From: Kitasatospora herbaricolor
Lineage (GTDB): Bacteria; Actinomycetota; Actinomycetes; Streptomycetales; Streptomycetaceae
NCBI RefSeq assembly: GCF_030813695.1
Contig: NZ_JAUSVA010000002.1
Location: forward strand, 6,014,001 to 6,078,000
Reading direction: 5' to 3'
DNA: 64,000 nucleotides
The notes under the pieces were generated by a model. That model was not told where the DNA came from. It saw only the letters and a program-made list of their open reading frames with translations, and made no database searches. Position numbers and translations under genes: made by a program. This document shows positions 43,808-52,802 of this stretch, in pieces (positions within the stretch are counted from its first letter, which is position 1; every line of letters begins with the position of its first letter).

Positions 43808-44440
43808 TCAGGAGGCGAGCCAGGCGGGCTCGGAGCTGCGCTCGCGGCTGCGATGGCAGGCGTACGCGAGGGTGCCGAGCAGCAGGCGGGCCTCCGGCGG
43901 ACAGCCCGCGTTGTCCCGGGTGGGGCGGCGCAGCCAGCGGACCGGGCCGAAGCCGTCGAGGACGGTCGGCGGAGCGGCGACGTGACTGCCCTCGCCGTGG
44001 CAGGTCAGGTCGAGCGCGGCGTCGTCCCAGCCCATCCGGTAGAGCAGTTCGGGGAGCCGACGGGCGGCACCGGCCGCGACCAGGAACTGCAGGCGGCCGG
44101 TCGGCGGGGCCAGGACCGGGCCGACCTGGGTGCCCATCCGCTCCAGCCGGACCAAGGCCTGCAGGCCGGCCTGCTCGGGCACGTCCAGTACGTCGAAGGC
44201 CCGCCCGGTGCGGAGCAGGACGGCGCTCGCGGGGCGTCCGTCGGCGGGCGGCCCGTCCGGGCGCGGCCCGCCCGGGCCGGCGAGGGCGTCGACGGCGACC
44301 GCCCAGCCCCAGCGACCGGTGTACTCCGCCGCCGCCCGGAACGCCGCCGCCTGGAACGCGGTGGCGCGGGTGCGGCGCCGGGTGCCGCGTGGTGCGAGCC
44401 GCAGGTGTCCCAGTCGAAGATCGCCGAACAGGTTGTCCAT
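43808..44440 (-). CDS. Prim-pol-like domain protein
   Basis: A 210-residue protein related to the bifunctional DNA primase/polymerase (AEP) N-terminal domain. Seen: FRAAAEYTGRWGWAVAVDALAG, then FDVLDVPEQAGLQAL, the hDxD-type strand of prim-pol, VGPVLAPPTGRLQFLVAAG and a His/Gly strand HGEGSHVAAPPT. There is no helicase or HTH partner and the usual second metal motif is not clear, so it may be catalytically inactive. ATG 44440 follows GGGGGAGG. It is divergent from nsdA across an unusually long spacer. Confidence 0.75.
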   Translation of the reverse strand: MDNLFGDLRLGHLRLAPRGTRRRTRATAFQAAAFRAAAEYTGRWGWAVAVDALAGPGGPRPDGPPADGRPASAVLLRTGRAFDVLDVPEQAGLQALVRLERMGTQVGPVLAPPTGRLQFLVAAGAARRLPELLYRMGWDDAALDLTCHGEGSHVAAPPTVLDGFGPVRWLRRPTRDNAGCPPEARLLLGTLAYACHRSRERSSEPAWLAS

Positions 44441-45142
44441 GCCTCCCCCAACAGGTTCTCGTTGTCGGTGGTTACGGGATCGTGACGTCGTGTGGATCGT
44501 CCGATGTGGTGCGCGTGGTGCGGGGACGGCGCGCGGCTTTCGGCGTGCGCCCGTTCGTGCGGCGCGATCCCCGGGTCGCCTTGCGGCGGCCGGTGCGGAT
44601 GCCGGATCGTCGGGGGCGAGCGTGCCCCCGGTGCGACCGGGGTGGCAAACTCGCCTGGGGCTGCTGGTGATTGCCGTGCGCATCGGGATATCACGGGTGA
44701 CTTGGCGGTCCGCATATGCCGGGCGGGCCGGAGTACCAGTGAAGCGTGTGCGGACTGCGCACAGTTCACTCGTGGGGGTGGCGAAAGGTGGCGTTTCCCC
44801 GGCGATGCTCCCCCGGATGGTCGAAAGAGCGTTACGTTCAGCTCGCCGAGCACGACGGAGTGTCCGCTTCCGGCCCTTCCGGGGGCGGGAGTTGGGAGTC
44901 CGGCGGCCGGTGCGAGGTGCTTGAACACCAGTACGACAGCGCACGAGCAGGACAACCGGACGAGCACGGCGGTACACCAGGACGACCGCACCCGGGTGAG
45001 ACAGCACCCGGTGCGCGGACAGCGGTACGAGCGAGCACCTCGGCGGTACGAACAGGTACGGCACGTCTAGGAATCGCCCGCGACCGTCGGGCATCACGAG
45101 CGGGGCCCCGTGGGCGGGGCCGGGCGGGATGGGGACGTTCCC
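44441..45142. other. 702-nt divergent region between the prim-pol gene and nsdA
   Basis: The longest gene-free stretch of the window. Open frames (for example 44492-45070, plus) have Cys/Arg-rich translations without family resemblance or ribosome sites. It presumably holds the promoters and control sites of both genes. Confidence 0.5.
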
Positions 45143-46597
45143 ATGGCAGAGAAGCAACCCAACGAGAAGCTGGCCTCGTGGTTCGGCCGAAGCGGCTGGT
45201 CCAAGGGCGAGTTGGCCCGGCAGGTCAACCGTCGGGCGCGCCAGATCGGCGCGCACCACGTCTCCACCGACACCTCACGGGTGCGTCGCTGGCTCGACGG
45301 TGAACAACCCCGCGAGCCCATTCCGAAGATCATGTCCGAACTCTTCTCCGAGCGCTTCGGCTCGGTGGTCTCGATCGAGGACCTGGGGCTGCGCGCGATC
45401 GTCCCGGTCTCCACCGTGGGCGGCGGCGTCGACCTGCCCTGGAGCGCCCCGCAGACCGTCCAGCTGATCAGCGAGTACTCGCGCAGCGACCTGATGCTCA
45501 ACCGGCGCGGATTCCTGGGCACTTCGCTCGCCCTGACGGCCGGTGCCGCGCTGATCGAGCCGATGCAGCGCTGGCTGACCCCCGGCCCGGGCGGCGCCCC
45601 CACCCCGATCCTGGCCGCCGCCAACGGCGGCGAGCCGTTCAGCGGCCGGCTGTCCGAGCCCGAACTGGAACTGCTGGAGCAGACCACGGTGATGTTCCGC
45701 CAGTGGGACGCCCAGAACGGCGGCGGCCTGCGCCGCAAGGCGGTGGTCGGCCAGCTGCACGAGGTCACCGACCTGCTGCAGGAGAGCTACCCGGAGCAGA
45801 CCACCCGGAGGCTGTTCCGGCTCACCGCCGAACTCGCCCACCTCGCCGGCTGGATGTCCTACGACGTCGGCATGCACCCCAGCGCGCAGAAGTACTACGT
45901 GCTCGCGCTGCACGCCGCCAAGGAGGCCGGCGACCGCCCGTTCGGCGCGCTCATCCTCACCGACATGAGCCGGCAGATGATCCACCTGAACCGCGGCGAG
46001 GACGCCCTGGAGCTGATCCACCTCGCCCAGTACGGCAGCCGCGACACCGCCACCCCCAAGCAGCAGTCCCTGCTGTACGCGATGGAGGCGCGCGCCTACT
46101 CGACGATCGGCGAGGTCAACCGCTGCGCCCGGGCCGTCCGGCTGGCGGAGGACACCTTCACCGACATCCGCGAGGGCGACAACGACCCGGACTGGCTGAA
46201 GTTCTTCTCGGCCGCCGAGCTCAACGCCGAGAACGCGCACTCCTACCGCGACCTCGCCTACCACTCCAGCCGCAGCGACCTGTACGCCTCGATGGCCGCA
46301 CCGGTGATGGAGCGCGCCGTGGACCTGTTCCGCCAGGACGACGACCACGTCCGCTCCTACGCCTTCAACCTGGTCGGCATGGCCAGCGTCCACCTGCTGC
46401 AGAACGAGCCGGAGCAGGCCGCCGTGATGGCGGAGCAGGCGGTGGACATCGCCACCAAGGTGCGCTCGGAGCGGCTCAACACCCGGGTCCGCAAGACCTC
46501 GGAGGCGGCCAACCGGAACTTCAAGGGCGTGCCCGGGGTCAGCCGGCTGGCCGACCGCGTGGTGCAGGAGATCCCGGAGTTCGCCTCGGCCGTCTGA
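45143..46597 (+). CDS. nsdA: Negative regulator of sporulation and antibiotic production NsdA
   Basis: A 484-residue cytosolic regulator of the tetratricopeptide type. In S. coelicolor NsdA represses differentiation and antibiotic genes. The N-terminus has an HTH-like SGWSKGELARQVNRRARQIGAHHVSTDTSRVRRWLDGEQPREPIP; the rest is alpha-helical with TPR-like repeats (GLRRKAVVGQLHEVTDLLQE, YYVLALHAAKEAGDRPFGALILTDMSRQMIHL, LLYAMEARAYSTIGE). ATG 45143 gives the MAEKQPNEKL start seen in relatives; the start at 45110 lacks support. Confidence 0.93.
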   Translation: MAEKQPNEKLASWFGRSGWSKGELARQVNRRARQIGAHHVSTDTSRVRRWLDGEQPREPIPKIMSELFSERFGSVVSIEDLGLRAIVPVSTVGGGVDLPWSAPQTVQLISEYSRSDLMLNRRGFLGTSLALTAGAALIEPMQRWLTPGPGGAPTPILAAANGGEPFSGRLSEPELELLEQTTVMFRQWDAQNGGGLRRKAVVGQLHEVTDLLQESYPEQTTRRLFRLTAELAHLAGWMSYDVGMHPSAQKYYVLALHAAKEAGDRPFGALILTDMSRQMIHLNRGEDALELIHLAQYGSRDTATPKQQSLLYAMEARAYSTIGEVNRCARAVRLAEDTFTDIREGDNDPDWLKFFSAAELNAENAHSYRDLAYHSSRSDLYASMAAPVMERAVDLFRQDDDHVRSYAFNLVGMASVHLLQNEPEQAAVMAEQAVDIATKVRSERLNTRVRKTSEAANRNFKGVPGVSRLADRVVQEIPEFASAV

Positions 46598-47130
46598 CCG
46601 GCCGGGTCCGCCGCTCCCGCGTCCCCGGTCGTCCCCCGTTCTCCCCCCGTTCCCCGTGGTCCTCCGGTGCCCGGGGGGCGGGCTCCCGCCCCCGCCCGGG
46701 CCCTTCCGTCCTGGCCCGTCCGCCCCGCCCCGCCCGTTCCGGGCCGGCTGCCCGCCTCCGTCCGGCCGGGCCGCCGCGCCCCGTCGGGCGGGGCCGCCGC
46801 CTGGCCCGTCAGGTGCGGGACCGTAGAGTTCCGGCCACCGGGACCCGCCCGTACGTCCGCCCCGGGGCCCGTGGAGGCCCGAATATCCACGTCGGTGATC
46901 GTTTGAGCACTCCGGGTGCTGTGCGGCCGTACGGTAACCCATCTTCTGTCATGGCACGGCCGTAGTTCACGTCGGCGTAACCCACACGTTCACGTCGTCA
47001 CGGGTGCGAAACACCGAGCCGCATCGGCCGAAACCGGACTTCGACACTCTCCTCTTCATCGCCGACACCCCGGGTGGCACGGGACAGGTATCCCGCGGGT
47101 GGAGCGGCATTCATTTACGAGGAGACGCCG
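46598..47130. other. Leader and control region of the amtB operon
   Basis: A 533-nt spacer; the first part is C-rich with a G+C hairpin near 46669-46702 (probable nsdA terminator), the last 170 nt hold the GlnR-like sites. No gene seen. Confidence 0.6.
46965..47012 (+). promoter_or_regulatory. GlnR-like operator of the amtB operon
   Basis: GTCAC-N6-GAAAC (46997-47012) is an exact gTnAC-N6-GaAAC GlnR box. Just upstream lie GTTCAC (46965), GTAAC-N6-GTTCAC (46977-46993), a second, weaker site. Position 119 nt ahead of amtB and the downstream nitrogen genes fit regulation by GlnR. Confidence 0.7.
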
Positions 47131-48459
47131 ATGCCGGACGGCTTCAGCGCAGGCGATACCGCCTTTGTGCTCATCAGTGCGGCCCTGGTCATGTTGATGA
47201 CCCCGGGCCTGGCCTTCTTCTACGGGGGCATGGTCAGGGTCAAGAGCACGCTCAACATGCTGGTCATGAGCTTCATCTCGCTGGCCATCGTCACCGTGCT
47301 CTGGGTGCTCTACGGCTACAGCCTGAGCTTCGGCCCCGACGCGGGGGCCGGCCTGATCGGCAACCTCGACTTCCTGGGGATGCAGGGCATCGGCCTGAAC
47401 GACCTGACCGGCACCATCCCGGTCACCACCTTCGCGGTCTTCCAGCTCATGTTCGCGATCATCACCCCCGCGCTGATCAGCGGCGCGATCGCGGACCGGG
47501 CCAAGTTCGGCGCCTGGGCCCTGTTCATCGCCCTCTGGGTGACGCTGGTCTACTTCCCCGTCGCGCACTGGGTCTTCTTCTTCGACAAGGGCAACGGCGG
47601 CTGGCTCGGCGACCGCAACGGCGTGATCGACTTCGCCGGTGGCACCGCGGTGCACATCAACGCCGGTGTCGCGGGCCTGGCGCTCTGCCTGGTGCTCGGC
47701 AAGCGGGTCGGCTTCAAGCGTGACCCGATGCGTCCGCACAGCCTGCCGCTGGTGATGCTCGGCTCCGGCCTGCTGTGGTTCGGCTGGTTCGGCTTCAACG
47801 CCGGCTCCGCGCTGGCCGCCAACGGCGTCGCCTCGATGGCCCTGATCAACACCCAGATCGCCACCGCCGCCGCGGTGCTCGGCTGGCTGGTCTACGAGAA
47901 GCTCAAGCACGGCGCCTTCACCACCCTCGGTGCGGCCTCCGGCGCGGTCGCCGGCCTGGTCGCCATCACCCCGGCCTGTGGCTCGGTCAGCCCGCTCGGC
48001 TCGATCGCCATCGGCCTGATCGCCGGCGCCGCCTGCGCCGCCGCGATCAGTCTCAAGTACCGCTTCGGCTTCGACGACTCGCTCGACGTGGTCGGCGTGC
48101 ACGCCATCGGTGGCGCCATCGGCTCCCTCCTGGTCGGCCTGTTCGCCACCGGCACCGTCGGCCAGACCGCCAAGGGCCTGTTCTACGGCGGCGGTTTCGA
48201 CCAGCTCGGCAAGCAGGCGATGGGCGTGGCAGCGGTCGCCGTCTACTCCTTCGTGGTCTCCTGGCTGCTCGGCCAGGCGATCCACAAGACCATCGGCTTC
48301 CGGGTCACCGAGGACGTCGAGGTGGCCGGTATCGACCAGGCCGAGCACGCCGAGTCCGCGTACGACTTCAGCGCGATGGGCGCCAGCCTGTCCCGCGCCA
48401 CCCCGGCTCCCGCCGGGAAGACCGAGAAGACCGCCGAGAAGACCGAGGTTGGCGCCTGA
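47131..48459 (+). CDS. amtB: Ammonium transporter
   Basis: A 442-residue Amt channel with 11 membrane spans that conducts NH3/NH4+. Conserved blocks: TPGLAFFYGGMVRVKSTLNML, AIITPALISGAIADRAKF, DFAGGTAVHINAGVAGLAL with the first pore His, GWFGFNAGSALAANG, GAVAGLVAITPACG and VVGVHAIGGAIGSLLVG with the second. ATG 47131 follows GAGGAGA; the upstream GTG at 47074 is less likely. The cytoplasmic C-terminus ends in a Lys/Glu tail. It overlaps glnK by one base (TGATG), so channel and PII protein are coupled. Confidence 0.97.
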   Translation: MPDGFSAGDTAFVLISAALVMLMTPGLAFFYGGMVRVKSTLNMLVMSFISLAIVTVLWVLYGYSLSFGPDAGAGLIGNLDFLGMQGIGLNDLTGTIPVTTFAVFQLMFAIITPALISGAIADRAKFGAWALFIALWVTLVYFPVAHWVFFFDKGNGGWLGDRNGVIDFAGGTAVHINAGVAGLALCLVLGKRVGFKRDPMRPHSLPLVMLGSGLLWFGWFGFNAGSALAANGVASMALINTQIATAAAVLGWLVYEKLKHGAFTTLGAASGAVAGLVAITPACGSVSPLGSIAIGLIAGAACAAAISLKYRFGFDDSLDVVGVHAIGGAIGSLLVGLFATGTVGQTAKGLFYGGGFDQLGKQAMGVAAVAVYSFVVSWLLGQAIHKTIGFRVTEDVEVAGIDQAEHAESAYDFSAMGASLSRATPAPAGKTEKTAEKTEVGA

Positions 48460-48797
48460 TGAAGCTCATCACCGCGATCATCAAGCCGCACCGGCTGGAC
48501 GACGTGAAGGCCGCACTGCAGGCCTTCGGGGTGCACGGTCTGACCGTCACCGAGGCGAGCGGCTACGGCCGTCAGCGCGGCCACACCGAGGTCTACCGGG
48601 GCGCGGAGTACACCGTCGACCTGGTGCCGAAGGTCCGCATCGAGGTCCTCGTCGAGGACGACGACGCCGAGCAGCTCATCGACGTCCTGGTGAAGGCCGC
48701 CAGGACCGGCAAGATCGGTGACGGCAAGGTCTGGAGCGTCCCCGTGGAGACCGCCGTCCGGGTCCGTACCGGGGAGCGCGGGCCCGACGCCCTCTAA
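48459..48797 (+). CDS. glnK: PII signal transduction protein GlnK
   Basis: A 112-residue trimeric PII protein that senses 2-oxoglutarate/ATP/ADP and controls AmtB. The T-loop carries the modifiable Tyr51 (RGAEYTVDLVPK); GYGRQRGHTEVY and GKIGDGKVWSVPVE are the PII signatures. In Streptomyces this Tyr is adenylylated by GlnD, encoded next. Start codon lies in the amtB stop (ATGA/TGATG overlap). Confidence 0.97.
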   Translation: MKLITAIIKPHRLDDVKAALQAFGVHGLTVTEASGYGRQRGHTEVYRGAEYTVDLVPKVRIEVLVEDDDAEQLIDVLVKAARTGKIGDGKVWSVPVETAVRVRTGERGPDAL

Positions 48798-48817
48798 CAT
48801 TCACATCGATCACTCAC

Positions 48818-48852
48818 GCGGACCTGCGGCCGGCCACCGGCCGCAGGTCCGC
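48818..48852 (+). terminator. Hairpin between glnK and glnD
   Basis: A perfect 16-bp stem (48818-48833 with 48837-48852) with loop CCA, 20 nt after glnK; no T-run. It may attenuate transcription into glnD. Confidence 0.6.
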
Positions 48853-48903
48853 TGACGGCATATCAGGACCGAGCACCGCCGGACGACGGATGGGGATCCC
48901 GAA

Positions 48904-51360
48904 ATGACCAGCGAAGCCAGCCCTCCCTCCTCGCCCGCCGCCGGACCGGACGGGCCCGTCGCCTACGCGGACGCCCGGGCCCGGCTGCTCGCCGACCCCG
49001 CCGCCTCGGGCAGCGGTCGCCGGGCCGCCCTCGCCGGGCTCACCGACCGCTGGCTGGCCGGCCTGTTCGCCGGGGCCGGCGCCCCGGCGGGCGTCGCACT
49101 GGTCGCGGTCGGCGGCTACGGGCGCGGCGAACTCTCGCCGCGCAGCGACCTCGACGTCCTGCTGCTGCACGAAGGCCCGGTCGACAGCGCCCTGCCCGAG
49201 CGCATCTGGTACCCCGTCTGGGACGCCGGCGCCTCCCTGGACCACTCCGTCCGCACCCTCGCCGAGGCCCGCACCGTCGCCGCCGAGGACCTCAAGGCCC
49301 AGCTCGGCCTGCTGGACGCCCGGCACATCGCCGGCGACGCCGCCCTCACCGCCTCGCTGCGCTCCGCCGTCCTCTCCGACTGGCGCGCCACCGCCTCCAC
49401 CCGCCTCCCGGAGCTGCAGGAACTGGGCGCCGAGCGGGCCGAGCGGCACGGCGAGCTCTCCTTCCTGCTGGAACCCGACCTGAAGGAGGCCAGGGGCGGC
49501 CTGCGCGACGTCGTCGCGCTCAACGCGATCGCCGCCTCCTGGCTGGCCGACGCCCCCCGCGACGGTCTGGAGGCCGCCGCCCGCCGCCTCAGCGACGTCC
49601 GGGACGCCCTGCACCTGACCACCGGCCGGGCCACCGAACGGCTCAGCCTGCAGGACCAGGACCAGGTCGCCGCTACCCTCGGCGTGCTCGACGCGGACAC
49701 CCTGCTGCGCCAGGTCTACGAAGCCGCCCGCACCATCACCTACGCCGGCGACGTCACCTGGCGGGCCGTCGAGCGGGTGCTCGCCGCCCGCTCCACCCGG
49801 GGCCGGCGCTCCTCCCGCCTGTCCTTCCCGTTCACCGGGACCGGCCGCGGCTCCGGTGCGGTCGCCCGCGGCGCGGTGGAGCGCCGACCGCTCGCGGAGG
49901 GCGTGGTCGAGCAGGACGGCGAGGCCGTTCTCGCCCAGGGCGCCCGCCCCGCCACCGACCCGGTGCTGCCGCTGCGCGCCGCCGCCGCGGCCGCCCAGGC
50001 CGGCCTGACCATCTCCTACGCGACCGTGCGGCGGCTGGCCGCCGAGACCAGGCCGCTGCCGGTGCCCTGGCCGGACGAGGCCCGCGAGCAGCTCGTCACC
50101 CTGCTGGGCGCCGGCGAGGCCTGCATCCCGGTCTGGGAGGCCCTGGAGGCCGAGGGCCTGATCACCCGGCTGCTGCCGGACTGGGAGCGGGTCCGCTGCC
50201 GCCCGCAACGCAACGCCGTGCACCGCTGGACGGTCGACCGGCACCTGGTCGAGACGGCGGTGAAGGCCGCCGCGATGACCCGCCGGGTGGCCCGCCCCGA
50301 CCTGCTGCTGGTCGCGGCGCTGCTGCACGACCTCGGCAAGGGCTGGCCCGGCGACCACTCGGAGGCGGGCGAGGTGATCGTCCGGGACGTCGCCGTCCGG
50401 ATGGGCTTCGACGCGGCCGACACCGAGACCCTCGCGGTGCTGGTGCGCCACCACCTCACGCTGGTCGACACCGCGACCCGGCGCGATCCGGACGACCCGG
50501 CCACCGTCGACCTGATCACCAAGGTGGTCGGCACCCTGTCGCACCTGGAACTGCTGCACGCGCTGACCGAGGCCGACGCCACCGCGACCGGCCCGGCCGC
50601 CTGGAGCAGCTGGCGGGCCTCGCTGGTCGACGACCTGGTCGGTCGCGCGGCCGCCCAGCTCACCGGCGGCTATCCCTTCCCGGCCGACGTCGAGCCGACC
50701 GCCGAGGAGGAACGCCTCGCGGTGGAGGCGGCCCGCACCGGCGGGCCGGCGTTGTCCCTCCACGCCCAGAGCAGCCAGGACTCCTTCGCCACCGAGCCGA
50801 TGGGCGTGGACCTCACCCTGGCCATCCCGGACCGCCCCGGCCTGCTGGGCACGGTGGCCGGCGTCCTGGCCCTGCACCGGCTGACCGTCCGGGCCGCCAG
50901 CCTGCGCGAACTCGACCCGATCGGGATCGGGGCCGTCCTGCTGATCTCCTGGACGGTCACCGCCGAGTACGGCGAGCTGCCCGAGGCCGCCCGGCTCCGG
51001 GCCGACCTGCGGCGCGCCCTGGAGGGTTCGCTGGACGTCGCCCGCAAGCTCGCCGAGCGCGATGCCGCGGCCCCGCGCCGGCGAGGCATCAGCACCCCGC
51101 CGCCGGTGGTCTCGGTCGCCCCCGGCGCCGCCTCGGCCACCGCCACCGTCCTGGAGGTCCGCGCGCACGACGCCCCCGGCCTGCTGCACCGGATCGGCCG
51201 CGCCCTGGACGACGCCGGGGTGCGGGTGCGCACCGCCCACATCTCCACCCTCGGCGCCGACGCCGTCGACGCCTTCTACGTCACCGACCCGGCCGGCCGG
51301 CCGCTGTCGGCGCAGCGCGCGGCGGAGGTGGCGACGGGGATCCAGGCGGCGCTGGGGTGA
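48904..51360 (+). CDS. glnD: PII nucleotidyltransferase/removing enzyme GlnD
   Basis: An 818-residue sensor enzyme that adds and removes a nucleotidyl group on GlnK; in Streptomyces it acts as adenylyltransferase. Nucleotidyltransferase motif GGYGRGELSPRSDLDVLLL (~70-88), an HD domain with LLHDLGKGWPGDHSEAG (~475) and HHL further on, and two C-terminal ACT domains (from ~635, IPDRPGLLG, and ~748, AHDAPGLLHRI) for glutamine sensing. ATG 48904 is 106 nt after glnK, in the same operon. Confidence 0.96.
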   Translation: MTSEASPPSSPAAGPDGPVAYADARARLLADPAASGSGRRAALAGLTDRWLAGLFAGAGAPAGVALVAVGGYGRGELSPRSDLDVLLLHEGPVDSALPERIWYPVWDAGASLDHSVRTLAEARTVAAEDLKAQLGLLDARHIAGDAALTASLRSAVLSDWRATASTRLPELQELGAERAERHGELSFLLEPDLKEARGGLRDVVALNAIAASWLADAPRDGLEAAARRLSDVRDALHLTTGRATERLSLQDQDQVAATLGVLDADTLLRQVYEAARTITYAGDVTWRAVERVLAARSTRGRRSSRLSFPFTGTGRGSGAVARGAVERRPLAEGVVEQDGEAVLAQGARPATDPVLPLRAAAAAAQAGLTISYATVRRLAAETRPLPVPWPDEAREQLVTLLGAGEACIPVWEALEAEGLITRLLPDWERVRCRPQRNAVHRWTVDRHLVETAVKAAAMTRRVARPDLLLVAALLHDLGKGWPGDHSEAGEVIVRDVAVRMGFDAADTETLAVLVRHHLTLVDTATRRDPDDPATVDLITKVVGTLSHLELLHALTEADATATGPAAWSSWRASLVDDLVGRAAAQLTGGYPFPADVEPTAEEERLAVEAARTGGPALSLHAQSSQDSFATEPMGVDLTLAIPDRPGLLGTVAGVLALHRLTVRAASLRELDPIGIGAVLLISWTVTAEYGELPEAARLRADLRRALEGSLDVARKLAERDAAAPRRRGISTPPPVVSVAPGAASATATVLEVRAHDAPGLLHRIGRALDDAGVRVRTAHISTLGADAVDAFYVTDPAGRPLSAQRAAEVATGIQAALG

Positions 51361-51361
51361 C

Positions 51362-51386
51362 GGCGGCGGATCGACGATCCGCCGCC
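51362..51386. terminator. Bidirectional hairpin between glnD and the pentapeptide gene
   Basis: Twelve-base arms (GGCGGCGGATCG / CGATCCGCCGCC) around a single A, starting two bases after the glnD stop. Confidence 0.6.
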
Positions 51387-51496
51387 TGCGCTCTCCGCGC
51401 GGGTTCCCGGCCCGCCGTCGTGCGCGGACGCCGCCCGGGCCGGGCGCCGCGGCGTGCGCTCCGGCCGGGATTCCGCTCCGACCGGGTCAGGCCGGG

Positions 51497-52786
51497 TCAG
51501 GCCGGATCCTCCCGCTCCGCCCGGCCGATCGGCTCCGCCCGGCCGAAGCCGAAGAAGGTGTCGACGGTGACCGCGCCGGCGAGGGCGCCCGGCGGGAAGC
51601 GGCAGTCCAGCAGGCTCGCCCCGGTGAAGTCGGTGCCGGTGAGCGACGCGTCCCGGAAGTCGCAGCCCTGGAGGGCTGCGCCGACGAGCCGGGCCCGGTC
51701 GAGCCGGGCGTCGCGCAGGTCGATCCTGCCCCGCACCCCGCTCAGATCGGCGTCGGTGAGGTCGGCGCCGGTGAAGTCCGCGTCGATGACCTTGGCCCTG
51801 CGCAGGTCGGCGCCGGTGAGGTCGGTGCCGCGGGCGGATGCTTCGTGGAGGATGGCGCCGTGCAGGTCGGCGCCGTGGAGGTCGAGGCCGTCGAGGGGGG
51901 CGTTGCGCAGGTCGCGCCGGCCGAGTGCCGGGTCGAAGGTCTCCTCGGCGTGGGGGAGGGTGGCGAGGGCGTCCTGCCAGGGGCCGCCGGTCCGGGCGAT
52001 CTCCACCGCCTCCCGGAGGGCTTGGCGGCCCTCCGGGGTCTGCCACCGGGCCCGCCGCTGCCCGGACGACGAGGTGGTGCCGATGCTGCCGTGGAGCGGG
52101 GGCAGCAGTGGCCTCCCGCCGTCCGCCCGGGGCTTCTCGTCCCCGGACCTCTCGTGCCCGGGCTTCTCGTCCTCGTCCTCGGCCTTGTTCTCGTCCTCGT
52201 CCCCGGCGAAGGCGCCGAACGAGGCGCCCACGGTGATCGCGCCGGTCAGGTCGGCGCCGGCCAGGTCGGCGCCGTGCAGATTGGCACCGGTCAGGTCGGC
52301 GCGCACCAGCGACGCCCCCCGCAGGTCGCCGCCGACCAGCACGGCGTCGACGAGCCGGGCCCCGTCCAACTGCGCGTCGCGGAAGGTCGCCTGACCGGAC
52401 GCCTCGCCTAGGTCGGCCCCCGACAGGTCGGCGCCGGTGAAGTCCGCGTCGTCGAAACCGGTTCCGCGCAGGTCGGCGCCGGTGAGGTCGGTGCCGCGGG
52501 CGGATGCTTCGTGGAGGATGGCGCCGTGCAGGTCGGCGCCGTGGAGGTCGAGGCCGTCGAGGGGGGCGTTGCGCAGGTCGCGCTGGCCGAGTGCCGGGTC
52601 GAAGGTCTCCTCGGCGTGGGGGAGGGTGGCGAGGGCGTCCTGCCAGGGGCCGCCGGTCCGGGCGATCTCCACCGCCTCCCGGAGGGCTTGGCGGCCCTCC
52701 GGGGTCTGCCACCGGGCCCGCCGCTGCCCGGACGACGAGGTGGGCCCGAACACGCCGAACAGATCGGGGAAGTCGGAGCTGCTCAC
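51497..52786 (-). CDS. Pentapeptide-repeat protein with internal duplication, putative immunity protein
   Basis: A 429-residue protein built of two similar halves. Each has an N-terminal helical module (SSGQRRARWQTPEGRQALRE...FDPALG) followed by A(D/N)LxG-type pentapeptide repeats that fold as a right-handed quadrilateral beta helix. An acidic linker (DEDENKAEDEDEK, ~195-225) joins them. At DNA level 278 bp (51800-52077 and 52466-52743) match at all but one position. The GTG at 52786 lies 16 nt behind the Rhs toxin stop, the usual place of an immunity gene. That role is inferred from position; such proteins can also protect DNA gyrase by mimicking DNA. Confidence 0.85.
   Translation of the reverse strand: MSSSDFPDLFGVFGPTSSSGQRRARWQTPEGRQALREAVEIARTGGPWQDALATLPHAEETFDPALGQRDLRNAPLDGLDLHGADLHGAILHEASARGTDLTGADLRGTGFDDADFTGADLSGADLGEASGQATFRDAQLDGARLVDAVLVGGDLRGASLVRADLTGANLHGADLAGADLTGAITVGASFGAFAGDEDENKAEDEDEKPGHERSGDEKPRADGGRPLLPPLHGSIGTTSSSGQRRARWQTPEGRQALREAVEIARTGGPWQDALATLPHAEETFDPALGRRDLRNAPLDGLDLHGADLHGAILHEASARGTDLTGADLRRAKVIDADFTGADLTDADLSGVRGRIDLRDARLDRARLVGAALQGCDFRDASLTGTDFTGASLLDCRFPPGALAGAVTVDTFFGFGRAEPIGRAEREDPA
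51800..52077. repeat. 278-bp direct repeat, copy 1 (in the pentapeptide gene)
   Basis: Matches 52466-52743 at an offset of 666 nt (222 codons) with a single difference (C at 51918, T at 52584; Arg versus Gln in the protein). Flanking sequence diverges at once on both sides. Confidence 0.97.
52466..52743. repeat. 278-bp direct repeat, copy 2 (in the pentapeptide gene)
   Basis: Partner of 51800-52077; encodes roughly residues 15-107 of the protein. The near-identity is far above that of the rest of the two halves, indicating recent duplication or gene conversion. Confidence 0.97.
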
Positions 52787-52802
52787 GGTCTGTGCCTTTC
52801 GG

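Noticed and set aside
44492..45070. 192-codon Cys/Arg-rich plus-strand frame upstream of nsdA
   Set aside because: No ribosome site, no family resemblance, and codon positions do not show the G/C third-base bias of neighbouring genes.
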